In this document: piece by piece, positions 1 to 11,841 of the stretch
How positions within the stretch are numbered: position 1 is the stretch's first letter
Layout of the letters: each line of letters begins with the position of its first letter
Source of the DNA: Thinopyrum elongatum
Lineage: Eukaryota > Streptophyta > Magnoliopsida > Poales > Poaceae
Length of the DNA: 64,000 bases
Direction: 5' to 3'
Assembly: GCA_011799875.1 (NCBI GenBank)
Contig: CM022302.1
Location: forward strand, 98,597,494 to 98,661,493
Position numbers and translations under genes: made by a program
Notes under the pieces: model-generated
Seen by the model: only the letters and a program-made list of their open reading frames with translations
Database searches by the model: none
Told to the model about the DNA's origin: nothing

Positions 1-377
1 AAACTAAGTGGTATATATTTTGCAACAATGTAATTAGCATAGTCAACATACCAAGGAGTGTTATGAGAAACATTTATTGCAGCCAATTGTTCATCAGTAA
101 AGCTATCATCAATGGGTAGTGGGTCATCAAGAATATTCTCTAACCTAGACAAGTTATCAGCTGCGTGATTCTCAACTCCTTTTCTATCAGTAATATGTAA
201 ATCAAATTCTTGCAGCAAAAGAACCCACCTAATGAGTCTAGGTTTAGCATCTTTCTTTTCCATAAGATATTTAATAGCAGCATGATCAGTGTGGACAATT
301 ACTTTGGAATCAACAATGTAAGATCTGAATTTATCACAAGCAAACACAACCGCTAAAAATTCTTTTTCAGTGGTAGC
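1..377 (-). pseudogene. Ty3/gypsy pol fragment, RNase H region (Athila-like)
   Basis: The minus strand is open for the whole 377 bases and reads as the RNase H part of a gypsy polyprotein. It has the [19 protein letters not shown] block, then the [11 protein letters not shown] block with a catalytic aspartate, then [15 protein letters not shown] and a DNLSRLEN tail leading toward the connection with integrase. In the family this enzyme degrades the RNA strand of the RNA:DNA hybrid during reverse transcription. No stop codon occurs, so the piece is well preserved. It is cut by the CACTA element starting at 378, and its C-terminal side runs off the window start. The wording of the RNase H to integrase linker resembles Athila elements; the lineage is inference. 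Confidence 0.85.
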
Positions 378-600
378 CACTAGTGCAGAATTGGCCTTTA
401 GTCCCGGTTCGTAAGGGCCTTTAGTCCCGGTTCACCAACTGGGACTAAAGGGTGGGGACTAAAGCCCCCCCTTTAGTCCCGGTTCATCACGGCCCGGGAC
501 CAAAGGCCCACCACGTGGCACGAGCCCGCGCCGGGGGCTGGGGGACCTTTTGTCCCGGTTGGTGACACCAACCGGGACTAGAGGTTTAGGGGTTTAGGGT
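378..600. repeat. CACTA-1 terminal and subterminal hairpin repeats
   Basis: After the CACTAG end come repeated copies of TTTAGTCCCGGTT and its complement AACCGGGACTAAAG, arranged as short inverted pairs around 421-446, 470-508 and 547-580. In CACTA elements such subterminal motifs are where the accessory transposition protein binds. The same motif cluster recurs at 15570-15780. The stretch 601-960 is AT-rich with no gene recognised; it holds a short TA/CA-rich run near 805-820. Confidence 0.8.
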
Positions 601-973
601 TTTAGGATTTATGAATTATGGTTTATTTTTCCTTTTCATTTTGTGTTTTCCATTTAATTGTTTTTCATTTCAAACATATTTTACGCTACTGCAGTCGTAC
701 GTCAAGTGCCACTGCTACCACATACTATACATGTCATATATAATAGAATTTCTCGTACGACCAATCATATATCATAGAATTTCTCATACGACCATGCATA
801 CACATATATATATATATATACAATTTGGTATATACAATTTCTCCTACAATTTGCAGATCATTACATGCAGGCATTAGGTGTAATGGTATTCTCCTTTGGG
901 ATGTATGACCTGGTCAAGCAAAAATCCCACAATTTCCTCTTGAATTGCTCATACACAGTCCGTTGGTAGGAGC

Positions 974-2979
974 TTACCCCACATCTCTTGCATCTTTATT
1001 AAAGAAGGAGATCAATATGAATATATTAGTTGTGTGTATATATATTAGATCATTGATAAAAAAGAACTTTGAATTGTGTTTGCGTACCCAAAGTTGTCTT
1101 GAAGATGTGTTCCTTTCGGACGTCATAATGCGAATGTTCTCGCAAATGTAGTATGCACATAAATTATTCCCCGACGCCTGGCTCATGCACTTTACGAGAA
1201 TAGAATTCAATCAGATAATAATTAATCAAGGATGATAATGGTATTGAAACTAGAATTAAAGAGATGCGCAGACGTAGCTAGTACTACTTAATTACCTTGG
1301 GTCGCACCCATTTTAGCTCTTGTTTCCATGGGCCTTTAACCTGTTTGATGAACTTTTACCAAACCCTGCCCACCGGCAAAGAAAATGAATAAAGGAGTTA
1401 TTAATTAGTTGATATCAGGAAATGAACTAAAGAGGCCGACATAGTGTGATAATGATTGAAATTACCTATCGATCATCCCCCTCATGATTGCGTATTCATT
1501 AGTGTCTTTAAGTAGTGAGTACAATACTTGAACTTTTCCCTCGTCAACTTCAATGATTAGCAGGATCCAGTGGAAACTGCATGCGCACATGTTTGCATAA
1601 TTAAGCGGGCATGTGCATAACTCATCAACTACAATTATTAACATCTAGTAAGCAAAACAGAATTTGTAGTACAAGAGAGTAACACTCACTCGAAGTTGTA
1701 AGGAAGTAGTATTTCTGGTTGGGTATTTAGATGCTTAAAAAACTCTAGCAAGCTTCTCTCTGTGTCTTTTTTGTGACGTGACCATGTCTTTTCATTAACG
1801 GTATTTGGGTCAATGAACCCAATGCCATAGCGTCCATCTCTTTTCATTTCATACATCTTCATTCTACATAATACCACAGAAAAGAATACAATGAGGATAA
1901 TTACAGGTAATGAACGAGCACAGCTAGAGACTTAAATTACAGAAAGAAATCACTTACAGACAATAGCAACTGACGAGAGATTTGTCGAGTGCGTCTTGAT
2001 TGAATAACTGAAACATTTCTTGAAACTCAACCCACAAATCTTTTTCATGGAAGTAATTCTCTGCCTTGACTTTCACCATGAGGGACTCTCACCCGTTCTT
2101 TACTTCTCTCAGGTACCGCTCATGCAATGTGCGCATTCTCGTTGATAGAAGCGGGATCTCCTCAGGCTTGACCAGAGGTTGGCCGGGGACATATTTCCAT
2201 TTTAGTTCCTCCTCTGTAAACCCGGGGAGTTCCTCGATGCCTAGGAGTTGTTCGATAGTGACACCGGCCTCTTTAGCCTGCCTTCTATGATCGTCGGTTA
2301 TTACCAGCTCATCGGCGGTACTCACATGTGGTTGTACAATGAGCGGGGGATCGATTGCACTGCCTGTTCTCCCAGCTGGGGAACAATTTTCCCGCTTTTT
2401 TTACCAACTGCTTGGCTCGAACTCGAGCATGACTCCTTTTGTTTTTGTGCATGATATAACTTCTTAATAGAGTGCTCATAGTCTGAGGCCGGTCTCTTCA
2501 TAGCCGGTTGAGCATTACCAATAAAGTGTTGTATCACTTCCTCAGGTATTTTCTCCTTTGGCGGCGGGGGCGGTTTCGGTGCAAAATGGGCCTGAACTTC
2601 GGCATCCACTACGACCTTGTTTTCCTCATCAGTCAAGTCGTAAGGCAACTTTGGAGGAGCCCCGAGGCTTGGACGATATCTGAATTTCTTGCCTATTGTA
2701 CCACTAGCCGCCGTAGCTGCGGCACCTCTCTTCCGCTGTTGCTGAGGCGGCAGAGCCCGCTGAGGCGGCAGAGACGGCTGACGCAGTGCCGAACTTGGAG
2801 GCAGAGTCGGCTGACGCGGTGCCGGACTTGGAGGAGGAGTCGACTGACGCGGTGGCGGAGTCAGCTGGTGCAGTGGCGGACTTGGAGGAGGAGTCGGCTG
2901 ACGCGATGGTGGACTTGGAGGAGCAGGAGTCGGCTGACGCGGTGGCGGACTTGGAGGAGGAGCCGGCTGACGCGGCGGG
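974..2979 (-). pseudogene. CACTA-1 second gene, C-terminal half: proline-rich linker and Ulp1-type cysteine protease, broken
   Basis: Reading down from 2979 there is a proline-rich linker (repeats of PPSPPPRQPTP), a conserved TDEENKVVVDAEVQAHF block, and then a Ulp1/SENP-like (C48) protease in several exons with good splice sites. The protease pieces are at about 2325-1960, 1866-1690, 1592-1470, 1372-1294 and 1210-974. The catalytic His lies in FHWILLII, and the Gln and Cys lie in SQASGNNLCAYYIC. The usual Asp is replaced: QVLYSLL is read where this family has an Asp, with codon TAC. A TGA at 2089-2091 and a TAA near 1361 also break the frame. This half is separated from its N-terminal half by the Tat-A element. 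Such proteases accompany many plant CACTA elements; their exact role in transposition is unclear. Confidence 0.8.
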
Positions 2980-3454
2980 TGAGGGAGTCCTGGATTAGGG
3001 GGTCCTCGGGTGTCCGGGCTATTTGATATGGGCCGGACTGATGGGCCGTGAAGATACAAAGCGTAAGACTTTCCCCCGTGTCCGGGTAGGACTCCCCTAT
3101 GCGTGGAAGGCAAGATTTGTGTCCGGATATGTAATTTCCTTCCTGTACGAACCGACTTTGTATAAACCTAGGCCCCTCCGGTGTGTATATAAACCGGAGG
3201 GTTTAGTCCGTAAAGACAATCAGAATTCTCATAGGCTAGACAGCTAGGGTTTAGCCATTACGATCTCAAGGTAGATCAACTCTTGTAACCCCTATACTCA
3301 TCAAATACAATCAAGCAGGACGTAGGGTTTTACCTCCATTAAGAGGGCCCGAACCTGGGTAAACATCGTGTTCCCTTTGTCCCTTGTTACCTTCGATCCT
3401 TAGACGCACAGTTCGGGACCCCCTACCCGAGATCGGCCGGTTTTGACACCGACA
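2980..3454 (+). repeat. Tat-A 5' LTR
   Basis: A 475-bp LTR from TGAGGGAGTCC to TTTTGACACCGACA. It contains TATATAAA at 3186-3193 placed between the arms of a short inverted repeat (CCTCCGGT and ACCGGAGG, 3175-3200). Compared with the 3' LTR it has about 31 extra bases near 3050-3080 and roughly 15 scattered substitutions by eye, which points to an insertion that is old but not ancient. Confidence 0.92.
3175..3200 (+). promoter_or_regulatory. TATA box inside an inverted repeat in the Tat-A LTR
   Basis: TATATAAA sits in the loop between CCTCCGGT and ACCGGAGG. The same arrangement is kept in the right LTR at about 12005-12030. It is the likely core promoter for the retroelement RNA; the hairpin could be fortuitous. 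Confidence 0.6.
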
Positions 3455-3475
3455 TTGGTGCTTTCATTGAGAGTT
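3455..3475 (+). other. Tat-A primer-binding site region
   Basis: TTGGTGCTTTCATTGAGAG follows the end of the 5' LTR directly, where a retrotransposon primer-binding site must lie. I did not assign the tRNA. Confidence 0.6.
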
Positions 3476-6061
3476 CCACTGTGTCATCGGCAGAAGGCTC
3501 GTTTGATCATCGGCAACAATGCTGTTTCCGGGGAAACTTTCCTTCCTGGTCAACTTTTTGTGTTTGGCGGCTTCGCTCTGCGTGCCAATTCAACTAGTCA
3601 CCTTGAACAGATCGACAGCTATGCTCCTGGTCACCAGATCAGGTTCGGGAGCCTGAATTACATCGCTGATATCCGAGAAGATTTGATCTTCGAAGGATTC
3701 TCGGCCTCGACCGCCGCTCCTCATCTATATGAAGGAGGCCCATCGGATCCACCACCAGGCTCCGTTCAAGGATCAACTATCGTCCCTGCCCTGGCCTTAG
3801 ATCCAGAGTGGACCACCCTGTCCGAAGACGGGAGTATGAACCCCACCGGACCCTCTCCTACTACGAAGCTCCCAGCCGGAGACCCAGAGGTGACCATATT
3901 ATCAGCAGGCCTGGAATCAAACAGGACCCTCCCTTTCATCGGGAAGCCAGACTCACCTCCGGATGTTAACTCCGAACTCTTGAGGCCTGCGTCCATTGAG
4001 CATGGTCGGGCGGCGATTCCCAGACCCAGCTCCGTAGGCTCTCAGTCACCCGTCCAGCTATCGCTCCTAAACGAGGCCCTGGACTTAATGCGATCTCTCG
4101 CCATAACGGAGGTATCACTTCCGAACTACGCCCAACCCGAACTAGGGGCTGAGTGCAGGGAATTTTACCTCCCACCCACCACCCACTTGATAGCCACTGT
4201 CGAGGACTTAACCGACATGCTAGACTACGCCTCCGAGGACATCGACGGCATGGACGACGATGTCAGAGTCGAACCAGGCCGAAACCCACCCATCACTGGG
4301 CGTTGGACGACCACTTCTACATACGACGTGTATATGGTGGATACACCCAAAAAGAAGGATGACGATAGCACTCAAGACTTGATCGAGGACAAGCCTGTCG
4401 AAGCACCACCTAAACGCCGACGTCAGCGGCGCCGCTCACGACCGCGTCACGAGAAGGAAAGCAATACCGGCACCGAAGACAATGACACTCCAAAGAACGT
4501 CGAAGACTCTGACAACCTCATCGAGCCTGCTGTGGAGCAGGATGAGGAGGAAGAAGGACAAGTCAACCAAGACAAACCTGGCGATCATGAGGATTCGGAG
4601 GATAGTAATTATCTCCCTGCCTCCGAGGAGGATGTTAGCCTCGGTAACGAAGATTTTATCGTACCAGAGGAACCCCTCGAGCAAGAAATCTTCAAGCAAC
4701 AGCTCATCACCACTGCGAGGAGCCTGAAAAAGAAACAGCAACAGCTTCAAGCTGAACAGGATACGTTCAATGATAGATGGACCAAGGTCCTGGCCGCCGA
4801 AGAATATGGCCTCGAGCGCCCAATAAAAAGCTACCCAAAGCTACTACCCCAATTCGATGACGAGGCCCTTGAGCCAATTCCGTCAAGATACAATCATGCT
4901 GATGAACCGGACCGACCACCTCGTGGACGGGACAAAGCGGCTAATTACGCCGAATACCAGCCCGCACCACCTCGCCGTAAAGGCAGAGAGGCAGCGGCTC
5001 TGGGCTACACGTATGACCTACGTCAGGACCTGGACAATAGAGCCGGCCAGACCAGATCAATATACGGATCAAGGGGACGCGCTCCAACACGAGACAACGA
5101 CCATCAAGCCTGGCGCGACAAGCATCACCAAGTTCGGGCCGAGAACCGAACACGGATGTCATTCGAACTCCGCCGTGATGTTGCCTAATATAGAGGCGCC
5201 GCACACCCCATGTGCTTTACCGATGAGGTAATGCAGCACAAGTTTCCAGAAGGGTTTAAACCCGTAAACATTGAAGCATACGATGGAACGACAGATCCCG
5301 TGGTATGGATTGAAGATTTTCTCCACATGGCTCGCGGTGACGATCTCCATGCCATTAAATACCTCCCCCTAAAGCTAAAAGGACCAGCACGACACTGGTT
5401 GAATAGCCTCCGAGAAAAATCTATTGGCAGCTGGGAAGACTTGGAGGACGCTTTTTGAGACAACTTCCAAGGTACTTATGTCCGGCCACCGGACACTGAT
5501 GACCTTAGTCACATAGTCCAGCAACCCGGAGAGTCAGCCCGCGAACTCTGGACTCGGTTCTTAATTAAAAAGAACCAAATCATCGACTGTCCGAACACCG
5601 AAGCCTTAGCGGCCTTTAAACACAGCGTCCGTGATGAATGGCTCGCCCGACACCTCGGTCAGGAAAAGCCGAAGACTATGGCAGCTCTTACTGCACTTAT
5701 GACCCATTTTTGCGCAGGTGAAGATAGCTGGTTGGCTCGTAGAAGCAACAGTAACAGCGACCCTAGCACATCTGAAGCCAGGGACGGCAACGGAAGGCCA
5801 CGACGTAACAAAAACAAGCGTCGAAACAACAATGAAGAAACTGAAGATACGTCGGTCAATGCCAGATTCAGTGGCTCTAAACCCAGTAAGCGGAAGAAGC
5901 CATTCAAAGGAAACAGAGACAGTCCATCTAATTTGGATAAGATACTGGTTAGGCCTTGCCAGATTCATGGCACCCCCGACAAGCCTGCCAACCACTCCAA
6001 CAAAAACTGTTGGGTTTTCAAACAGGCACAAGGGGAAGGGGCCTTAAAGCGAGGACGATGA
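3476..6061 (+). pseudogene. Tat-A gag, broken by stop codons
   Basis: One frame runs through this region with two premature stops: TAA at 5186-5188 and TGA at 5456-5458. The N-terminal ~570 residues are a long, acidic and proline-rich extension with a basic RRRQRRRSRPR patch and a KKKQQQLQAEQD stretch that may form a coiled coil. The gag core follows (VNIEAYDGTTDPVVWIEDFL, LPLKLKGPARHWLNSL, then FLIKKNQIIDCPN). A basic tail ends with CQIHGTPDKPANHSNKNCW, a knuckle-like Cys/His segment. Gag forms the particle that packages element RNA. The start codon is uncertain because the open frame begins inside the LTR; the true start is probably soon after 3476. The TGA at 5456 sits where relatives would be expected to have Arg, consistent with CpG decay. 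Confidence 0.8.
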
Positions 6062-6839
6062 TGAGTCCCATCCACTGAACGCAGGGGGACAGAAGAAATT
6101 TCCCCCCGAGGTGAAAACAGTGAACATGATATATGTCACACATATCCCGAAGAGGGAGCACAAGCGCGCACTAAGGGACGTCTACGCCGTAGAGCCTGTC
6201 GCCCCAAAATTCAACCCATGGTCGGCTTGTCCGATCACCTTCGATCACAGGGACCACCCGACCAGTATCCGTCATGGAGGTTCGGCGGCCCTGGTGCTCG
6301 ATCCCATCATCGATGGATACCATCTCACTAGAGTCCTTATGGACGGCGGTAGCAGTCTAAACCTGATCTATCAAGACACTGTCCGTAAGATGGGCATTGA
6401 CCCGTCAAGAATTAAGCCCAGCAATACTACCTTTAAAGGAGTAATACCCGGCGTGGAGGCCCGTTGTATGGGCTCCTTAACATTGGAAGTAGTCTTCGGT
6501 TCGCCGGATAACTTCCGAAGCGAAGACTTGATCTTCGACATTGTCCCTTTTCACAGTGGCTATCACGCGCTGCTCGGATGAACTGCTTTCACCCGCTTCA
6601 ATGCAGCCCCGCACTACGCTTACTTAAAGCTCAAAATGCCCGGACCGTGCGGCGTTATCACAGTCAATGGAAATATGGAGCGCTCCCTCCGTACCGAGGA
6701 GCACACCGCGGCCCTGGCAGCCGAAGTACAGAATGGCCTCATCAAGCCGAACAATCCATCGGTCATTAAGACACCTGACACTGCCAAGCGAGCCCGGTCC
6801 ACTCTGCAGGGTAGCTCGGTGAATCCAGAGCTTGAATAG
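6060..6839 (+). pseudogene. Tat-A protease region (retropepsin) and start of pol, truncated
   Basis: This frame is shifted relative to gag. It reads a retropepsin domain with the active-site block RVLMDGGSSLNLIY (an Asp-Gly-Gly type site, common in this lineage) and the closing FDIVPFHSGYHALLG motif. A TGA at 6579-6581 interrupts what continues as TAFTRFNAAPHYAYLKLKMP, a typical end of the protease segment. The frame stops at 6837-6839, and no reverse transcriptase follows. The enzyme would normally process the Gag-Pol polyprotein. The loss of everything downstream is a large deletion or an ancestral feature of a non-autonomous family. Confidence 0.82.
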
Positions 6840-8125
6840 CAGTTTCGCCTTCGCTGATCGCCCCATAAAACAGCGGCATGCATACCATGTGTGCATAATT
6901 ACACACTTAAAATAATTTGGGTAGCGACGGAGGAACACTGCGGAAAAGGTCTATAGTGCGGCTTGACCCTATTCGGACCTTAACCTTTTTTCTCTTTCTT
7001 TTTTCTCTTTCTTTCTTCTTTTTTTTCTTCTTCCTCTCTTGTACTACAGGTTCATTAAAAACCTACCTACCCTACGGTCGTCCAAGGGCCCTTTTTGAGG
7101 CCCCCCTTTTCGTATAGACAACAATCGACCTCTCCTCTCAAAGGATTTTTCACCAAGGGGAAACGGCGCAGACGTGCGGTAGGGCACCACTGGGGTCTTC
7201 AAGACTACCTTTTCTTTTAGGCCCTGTATAAAGCTTCCCCTCGTGTACAAACTCTTGGCATGTCAAATAGCCTTGATGTTCATGGCATTATCTGTAATAG
7301 CACGTCTTGACATATTAATCAGGGTATAAAGGAAACAGTTGATCACCAACTTGTGTTCGGTCTTGGTTTATTTTTCCATCTGTGATCCCTCCTTGCTTCA
7401 GATTGCCACATATGCTTTGTTCCGGCCTAAATGCCAGGGGCTCTATCTGTCCATGCATATTTTCAAAAGTCCAAACACCTATAAGGTACTCTTTGGCATC
7501 CCGAATATTGCATTATATGCATCAGCTCCGAATCATGTCTTTGGTCTATAGTTGGGTTGCTCGGCTCCTGTGATTGCCACCTTACGTTCCGCTAGTTTGG
7601 CTAAGGTAGTAAAGGGAGAACTACTGTGATTATGTTTCTGGTTCGTCCGGTCAAATACCTCAGTAGAGAAAGCCGAAAACTGACCATCATGGTACGACGA
7701 GAGCTGGTCGGCGATTCGGTGACTTAATACAAATCCTTAGTGATTTACCCCGTGTTATACGAAGGGCTGGTTTTCACCAAGTCATGCGACAAAGGCACCC
7801 TAGTTCGGATTGCCGCATACGCACTAGGGGCTAGTACTTAGCCCCACCATCAAACTCCTATGGCTAAGTGAAAGTAATAAAGCCGCATAGTCTGATTGCC
7901 TGATTCATTGCGCGAACACCTCCTCTACGGACCAAGACGTTGGATAAAGTGTGACCGCGCGCTCCACCGAACACCCCCGTAGCATCTACAAGGGGGCTGA
8001 AGCTGACGACTGGCAAACTTTCAGAATTAAAATGGCCGCACAGGTGGAAAATAACTCTGGATAAAAAGCATAAATATATGACAAGCCTTGGCTCACGAAA
8101 TAAAGTTTTTACAGCCCGAATACAT
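6840..8125. other. Tat-A non-coding interior
   Basis: There is no recognisable gene. A long pyrimidine tract (mostly T with C) lies at about 6986-7040, and short runs of simple sequence follow. No reverse transcriptase, RNase H or integrase motif is visible on either strand. Confidence 0.6.
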
Positions 8126-11100
8126 TTACTCAAACATCACGTCCTTTGAGCATTGGCCCTCTACTATTCGGGCACCCGCTAGGACATCTTCAAAGTATCT
8201 TTCTGGCTTGCGGTGGTCCTTGCCGTCGGGCGAGCCTGCGGTCGCGATGTCGGTGGCCTTCATCTTTGCCCAGTGCATCTTGACACGAGCAAAGGCCATT
8301 CGCGCACCCTCTATGCACGCCGAGCGCTTCACAGCATCAACTCGAGGCAGCGCATCGATGAGTCACCTCACCAAACCGAAGTAGCTGCTAGGAATTGGTT
8401 CGGCTGGCCAAACACGGACTATGAGATCCTTCATGGCCAAGCCGGACACCCTATGTAGCTCCGTCAGCTTCTTCATCTGGTCGTTTAGGGGCGTCGGATG
8501 CTCCGGCGCCAGGAACTGTGACTAGAACAGCTTCTCGGTCGAGTTCCCCTCTTGGGCTTGGAAGAACTGTGCGGCATTAGCAACACTCCTCGGAAGATCC
8601 GCAAAGGTGTTTGGAGAACTCCACAGTCGAGTGAGCAAAGCATATCTTTGACCTCCAAATACACTCTGCAAAGAAAAGGCTTACGAACCGCTATCTGTTT
8701 GCGTGCCGGATCTCTTCACGAGCACTCCGGGACTCGACCCGCACCTCTTTAGCCTCCTGGAGGGCTTTGGCGAGTTCGGTCGATTGGTCCGAAGTCTTCT
8801 CCTCCAAGGCCTCGCACTTGCGGATGGCGTCCTTCAGCTCTTGCTCCACTTCGGCCACCCTATCTTCGTGCTGGCGGTGGGCATCCTGTTCGATCTTTAG
8901 TTCCGCAGCCGCTTTGTCAGCGGCTGCTTTATTCGTCTTCGCCTCCTCCTTGGCCTGAGCAAGGGCGCTTTTGAGGGTCTCGACCTCGGCCGCGCCAACT
9001 ATGCACATAATCATAGCCGTACATGAGTTAAACTCTGAATTTACATATCAGATATATGCTTAAACTCTTTAAAATACACACATACCTTGCATCTCGTTGA
9101 ATTGCTTGTTGATGTGATCTATTTCATCATCAACCAGCTTTAGTTTTCGATTAAGTTCGGAAACTTCAGCGGCCTGGGCGGTTGCCGCCAACATGGAAGC
9201 CTATTATACAATATAAAAGTACGTCACCTCTTCCGAATACTATGTGATCCTCTGTCCGGCTTTTTCAAAACCGGACAGGGTGTCAGGGGCTACTATCTAT
9301 GCACAGGTATATCCCTTTATAAAAAGCGTCTAGAGCATTATGTCGCATACCTCGAAGCCTGTCTGTAGGCTGGTGAAGGCTTTGTTCAGCCCGCTCTTGG
9401 CGGACTGAACCTTCTCTACCACCACACCCATCAGAGTGCGGTGCTCCTCCACGATGGAAGCATGTTGTAGTGCTTCCACAAGAGTATTCGGCGCCTCCGG
9501 ATTAGTGGAGATCACCGTTGGAGCGGATGCTCCCCCCTCCTTCGAAGGGGGCTGCTCGCCTGACTCCGGAGCCATATTGGTCTCCGGAATGATGTCCGGC
9601 TGGGGGCCGGATTGATCAGGGCCCCCGCCATCGGTCGCCATGGGGGTCGCCCCCCATGTCTTTAGCAGCCGAGGTATTGCCCTCAGGCACCTTTTCGGCA
9701 GCCTCGCTCGCCCCTCCGCGGCCAGGAGAGGTCCTTCGGGACAACACCTCGGTATCATCCGTGGAGATTGGCAAAGGGGCTCGTGGTGGCGTCTCTCTCT
9801 CTGCCATCTCGAGCGGCAAAGAACTCCCCTCAGATAGTGAAGGGCTGGGGAGGTCGCGAGCAGGGTTGAAAGACACGTGGTGTAATATGTTATATTATAA
9901 AAACATAAAGGATCAAAGACAAATAGTAGACCCTTTGGTACTTACGATTCGGCCAGGGGCTTCACCCTGGGAAGTCTCTTGGGGACTGGTTCGGCCTCCG
10001 AATCCGAACCATCCGAGAGGGCTATCTTCCCCCTCTTGGGTGCCTCCTCCTCTGGGTCTGTGGAGGCTGCCCTCTTCTTCTTCTTCTCCCTAAGAGGGGA
10101 GTCGCTTTCCGCTTCCTCCTCCTCTTCTTCCTCATCTCCCTCATGGGAGGAGAGGACTTCGGTCTCTCCGGACACTGCGTCTGAAGGGCCCTTGTGCCGA
10201 AGGCCGCCTTTGGCCTCCTTGCCCTTCTTCTTCTTGGCCTTCTCCGGCGCCTGATAGGGCACCGGGACCAGCATTCCTGTCAGCTGGGTGTGGCCGGGTC
10301 TTTAGGCAGTGGTGCCGGACACTTAATCCGCTCCGCCTTTGCTATCCAGTTATGTACGAAGGATAGAAAATTCATTATGTCTAAAACTTATTGACCGAAC
10401 AGATATTCGGGAAAATCATACTTACCGGTGTAGCCGGATTCTCGATGTCAATACCGATGTCTTCGGTCTTCTTCGGCCACGGTTTTGGGCCTTGAAGAGC
10501 AGCTTCCAGATGTCTTTGTGCATTATGCCGAAGAAGCACTTCAAGGTTCGTGGATCTTCCGGATTGAACTCCCACATGGGAGAGGGCCGGAGTTGGCAGG
10601 GAAGAATCCGGCGGAAGAGCATCACCTGAATCACGTTAGTGAGACTGGTGTTCTTGCCTATCATATTGGTGATGCACTTTTGCAGCATCAACACTTCCGC
10701 CTTGGATCCCCAATCCAGACCCTTAGCGGTCCACGAGGTAAGCCATGTAGGGGGTCCGGATATGAACTCAGGAGTAGCCACCCACTTGGCGTCGCGGGGT
10801 TCGGTGATGTAGAACCACTCCTGTTGCCACACCTTGACAGTCTCCATGAAGGCCCCTTTGGGCCACACGGCGTTGAGCTTGCTTACCATGGCGCCGCCGC
10901 AGTCCGCATGCTGCCCGTCGACCACCTTCGGCTTCAGATTGAAGACCTTGAGCCATAGGCCGAAGTGTGGGGGGATGCGGAGTAGCGCCTCGCACACGGC
11001 GATGAACGCCGAGATGTGGAGAAAAGAATTCGGGGCTAGATCATGGAAATCTATCCCGTAATAGAACATAAGGCCCCGGACGAAGGGATGGAGGGGAAAC

Positions 11101-11291
11101 CCTAGTCCGCGGAGGAAATGTGGGATGAATACAACCCTTTCGCCGGGCTCCGGAGTGGCGATGACTTGATCCTTGGCAGGGAGCCTGTGCGCGATCTCCG
11201 TGGACAGATATCCCGCCCCCCGGAGCTCCTTGACGTCCTTCTCGGTGATGGAGGAGGCCTCCCACTTGCCCTTTGAACCAGATCCTGACAT
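8126..11291 (-). pseudogene. Tat-A antisense gene (gypsy-type 'transposase_28' family), decayed
   Basis: A multi-exon gene lies on the strand opposite to gag. Exon 1 starts at ATG 11291 (MSGSGSKGKWEASS) and reads a ~280-residue domain with HFLRGLGFPLHPFVRGLMFY, LAPNSFLHISAFIAVCEALL and PPTWLTSWTAKGLDWG. I recognise this as the plant 'putative gypsy type transposon' domain (PF04195 from memory). A one-base frameshift near 10489 precedes a GTAAGT donor near 10428. Later exons are an acidic, lysine-rich block (10274-9942), a Ser/Pro-rich block (about 9876-9330), a short helix exon (about 9200-9090) and a coiled coil (about 8998-8691). The C-terminal end is at 8332-8126 (SACIEGARMAFARVKMHWA). Several stops lie between the last pieces. 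Function is unknown in the family. Confidence 0.75.
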
Positions 11292-11841
11292 GGCTAGGGA
11301 GGCTGGTTGCGGTGGGAAAAGATTGAAGTTTGGGCGCTAGAGCTTGAAGATCGGAAGGCAAGAGAAGAGGGCGTGGGGAAAAAGAGGGATCTTTATCCTC
11401 TTATTTAAGCGGTGAATATCAAGCGCCCCCCCTCAAGCCTTAAAACTCGCTTGTTCCCAAGGGGTCGTGCGAATGGCATGGTTGGATTACCCAAAACCGT
11501 ATTGATGAGGATCCCATAATGGGCGGGCACGATCTCTGTTTTGACAAGACATGCCAATGGAGGCTGCGCCTCGAAACGCGAAGCGGGAGGCATGAAAACG
11601 GTTCAAAATGTTAAGAGGCCAGATGTGACGTTTCACCAAAAAAAGTCGTCAGTAAAAAGGCACTGTTCTGTTTGATATCTTGCCTTCGTGGCTAAGGGTT
11701 GTAATAATTATACAAAGTCGGATATAGTTCTTTTGTTCAGAAGATTGCTTTGAAGTATTCAGGAGGAGGAACCCGCCTTGCAATGCCGAAGACAATCCGC
11801 GTGCCGAACATATCGTCATTGAAGACTGGTTCAGGGGCTAC
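11292..11841 (-). promoter_or_regulatory. Promoter side of the Tat-A antisense gene and polypurine end
   Basis: On the minus strand an AT-rich CTTAAATAAGAGG sits at about 11398-11410, some 110 bases before the antisense ATG, in the position expected of a TATA element. The rest holds no gene. Just before the 3' LTR lies CAGGGGCTAC, the purine-rich stretch that primes plus-strand synthesis. It is similar to the GGGGGCTCC before the Tat-B LTRs. Confidence 0.5.

Noticed and set aside
2508..3026. 172-codon plus-strand Arg-rich frame
   Set aside because: It is the complement of the proline-rich linker of the CACTA-1 second gene and runs into the Tat-A LTR.
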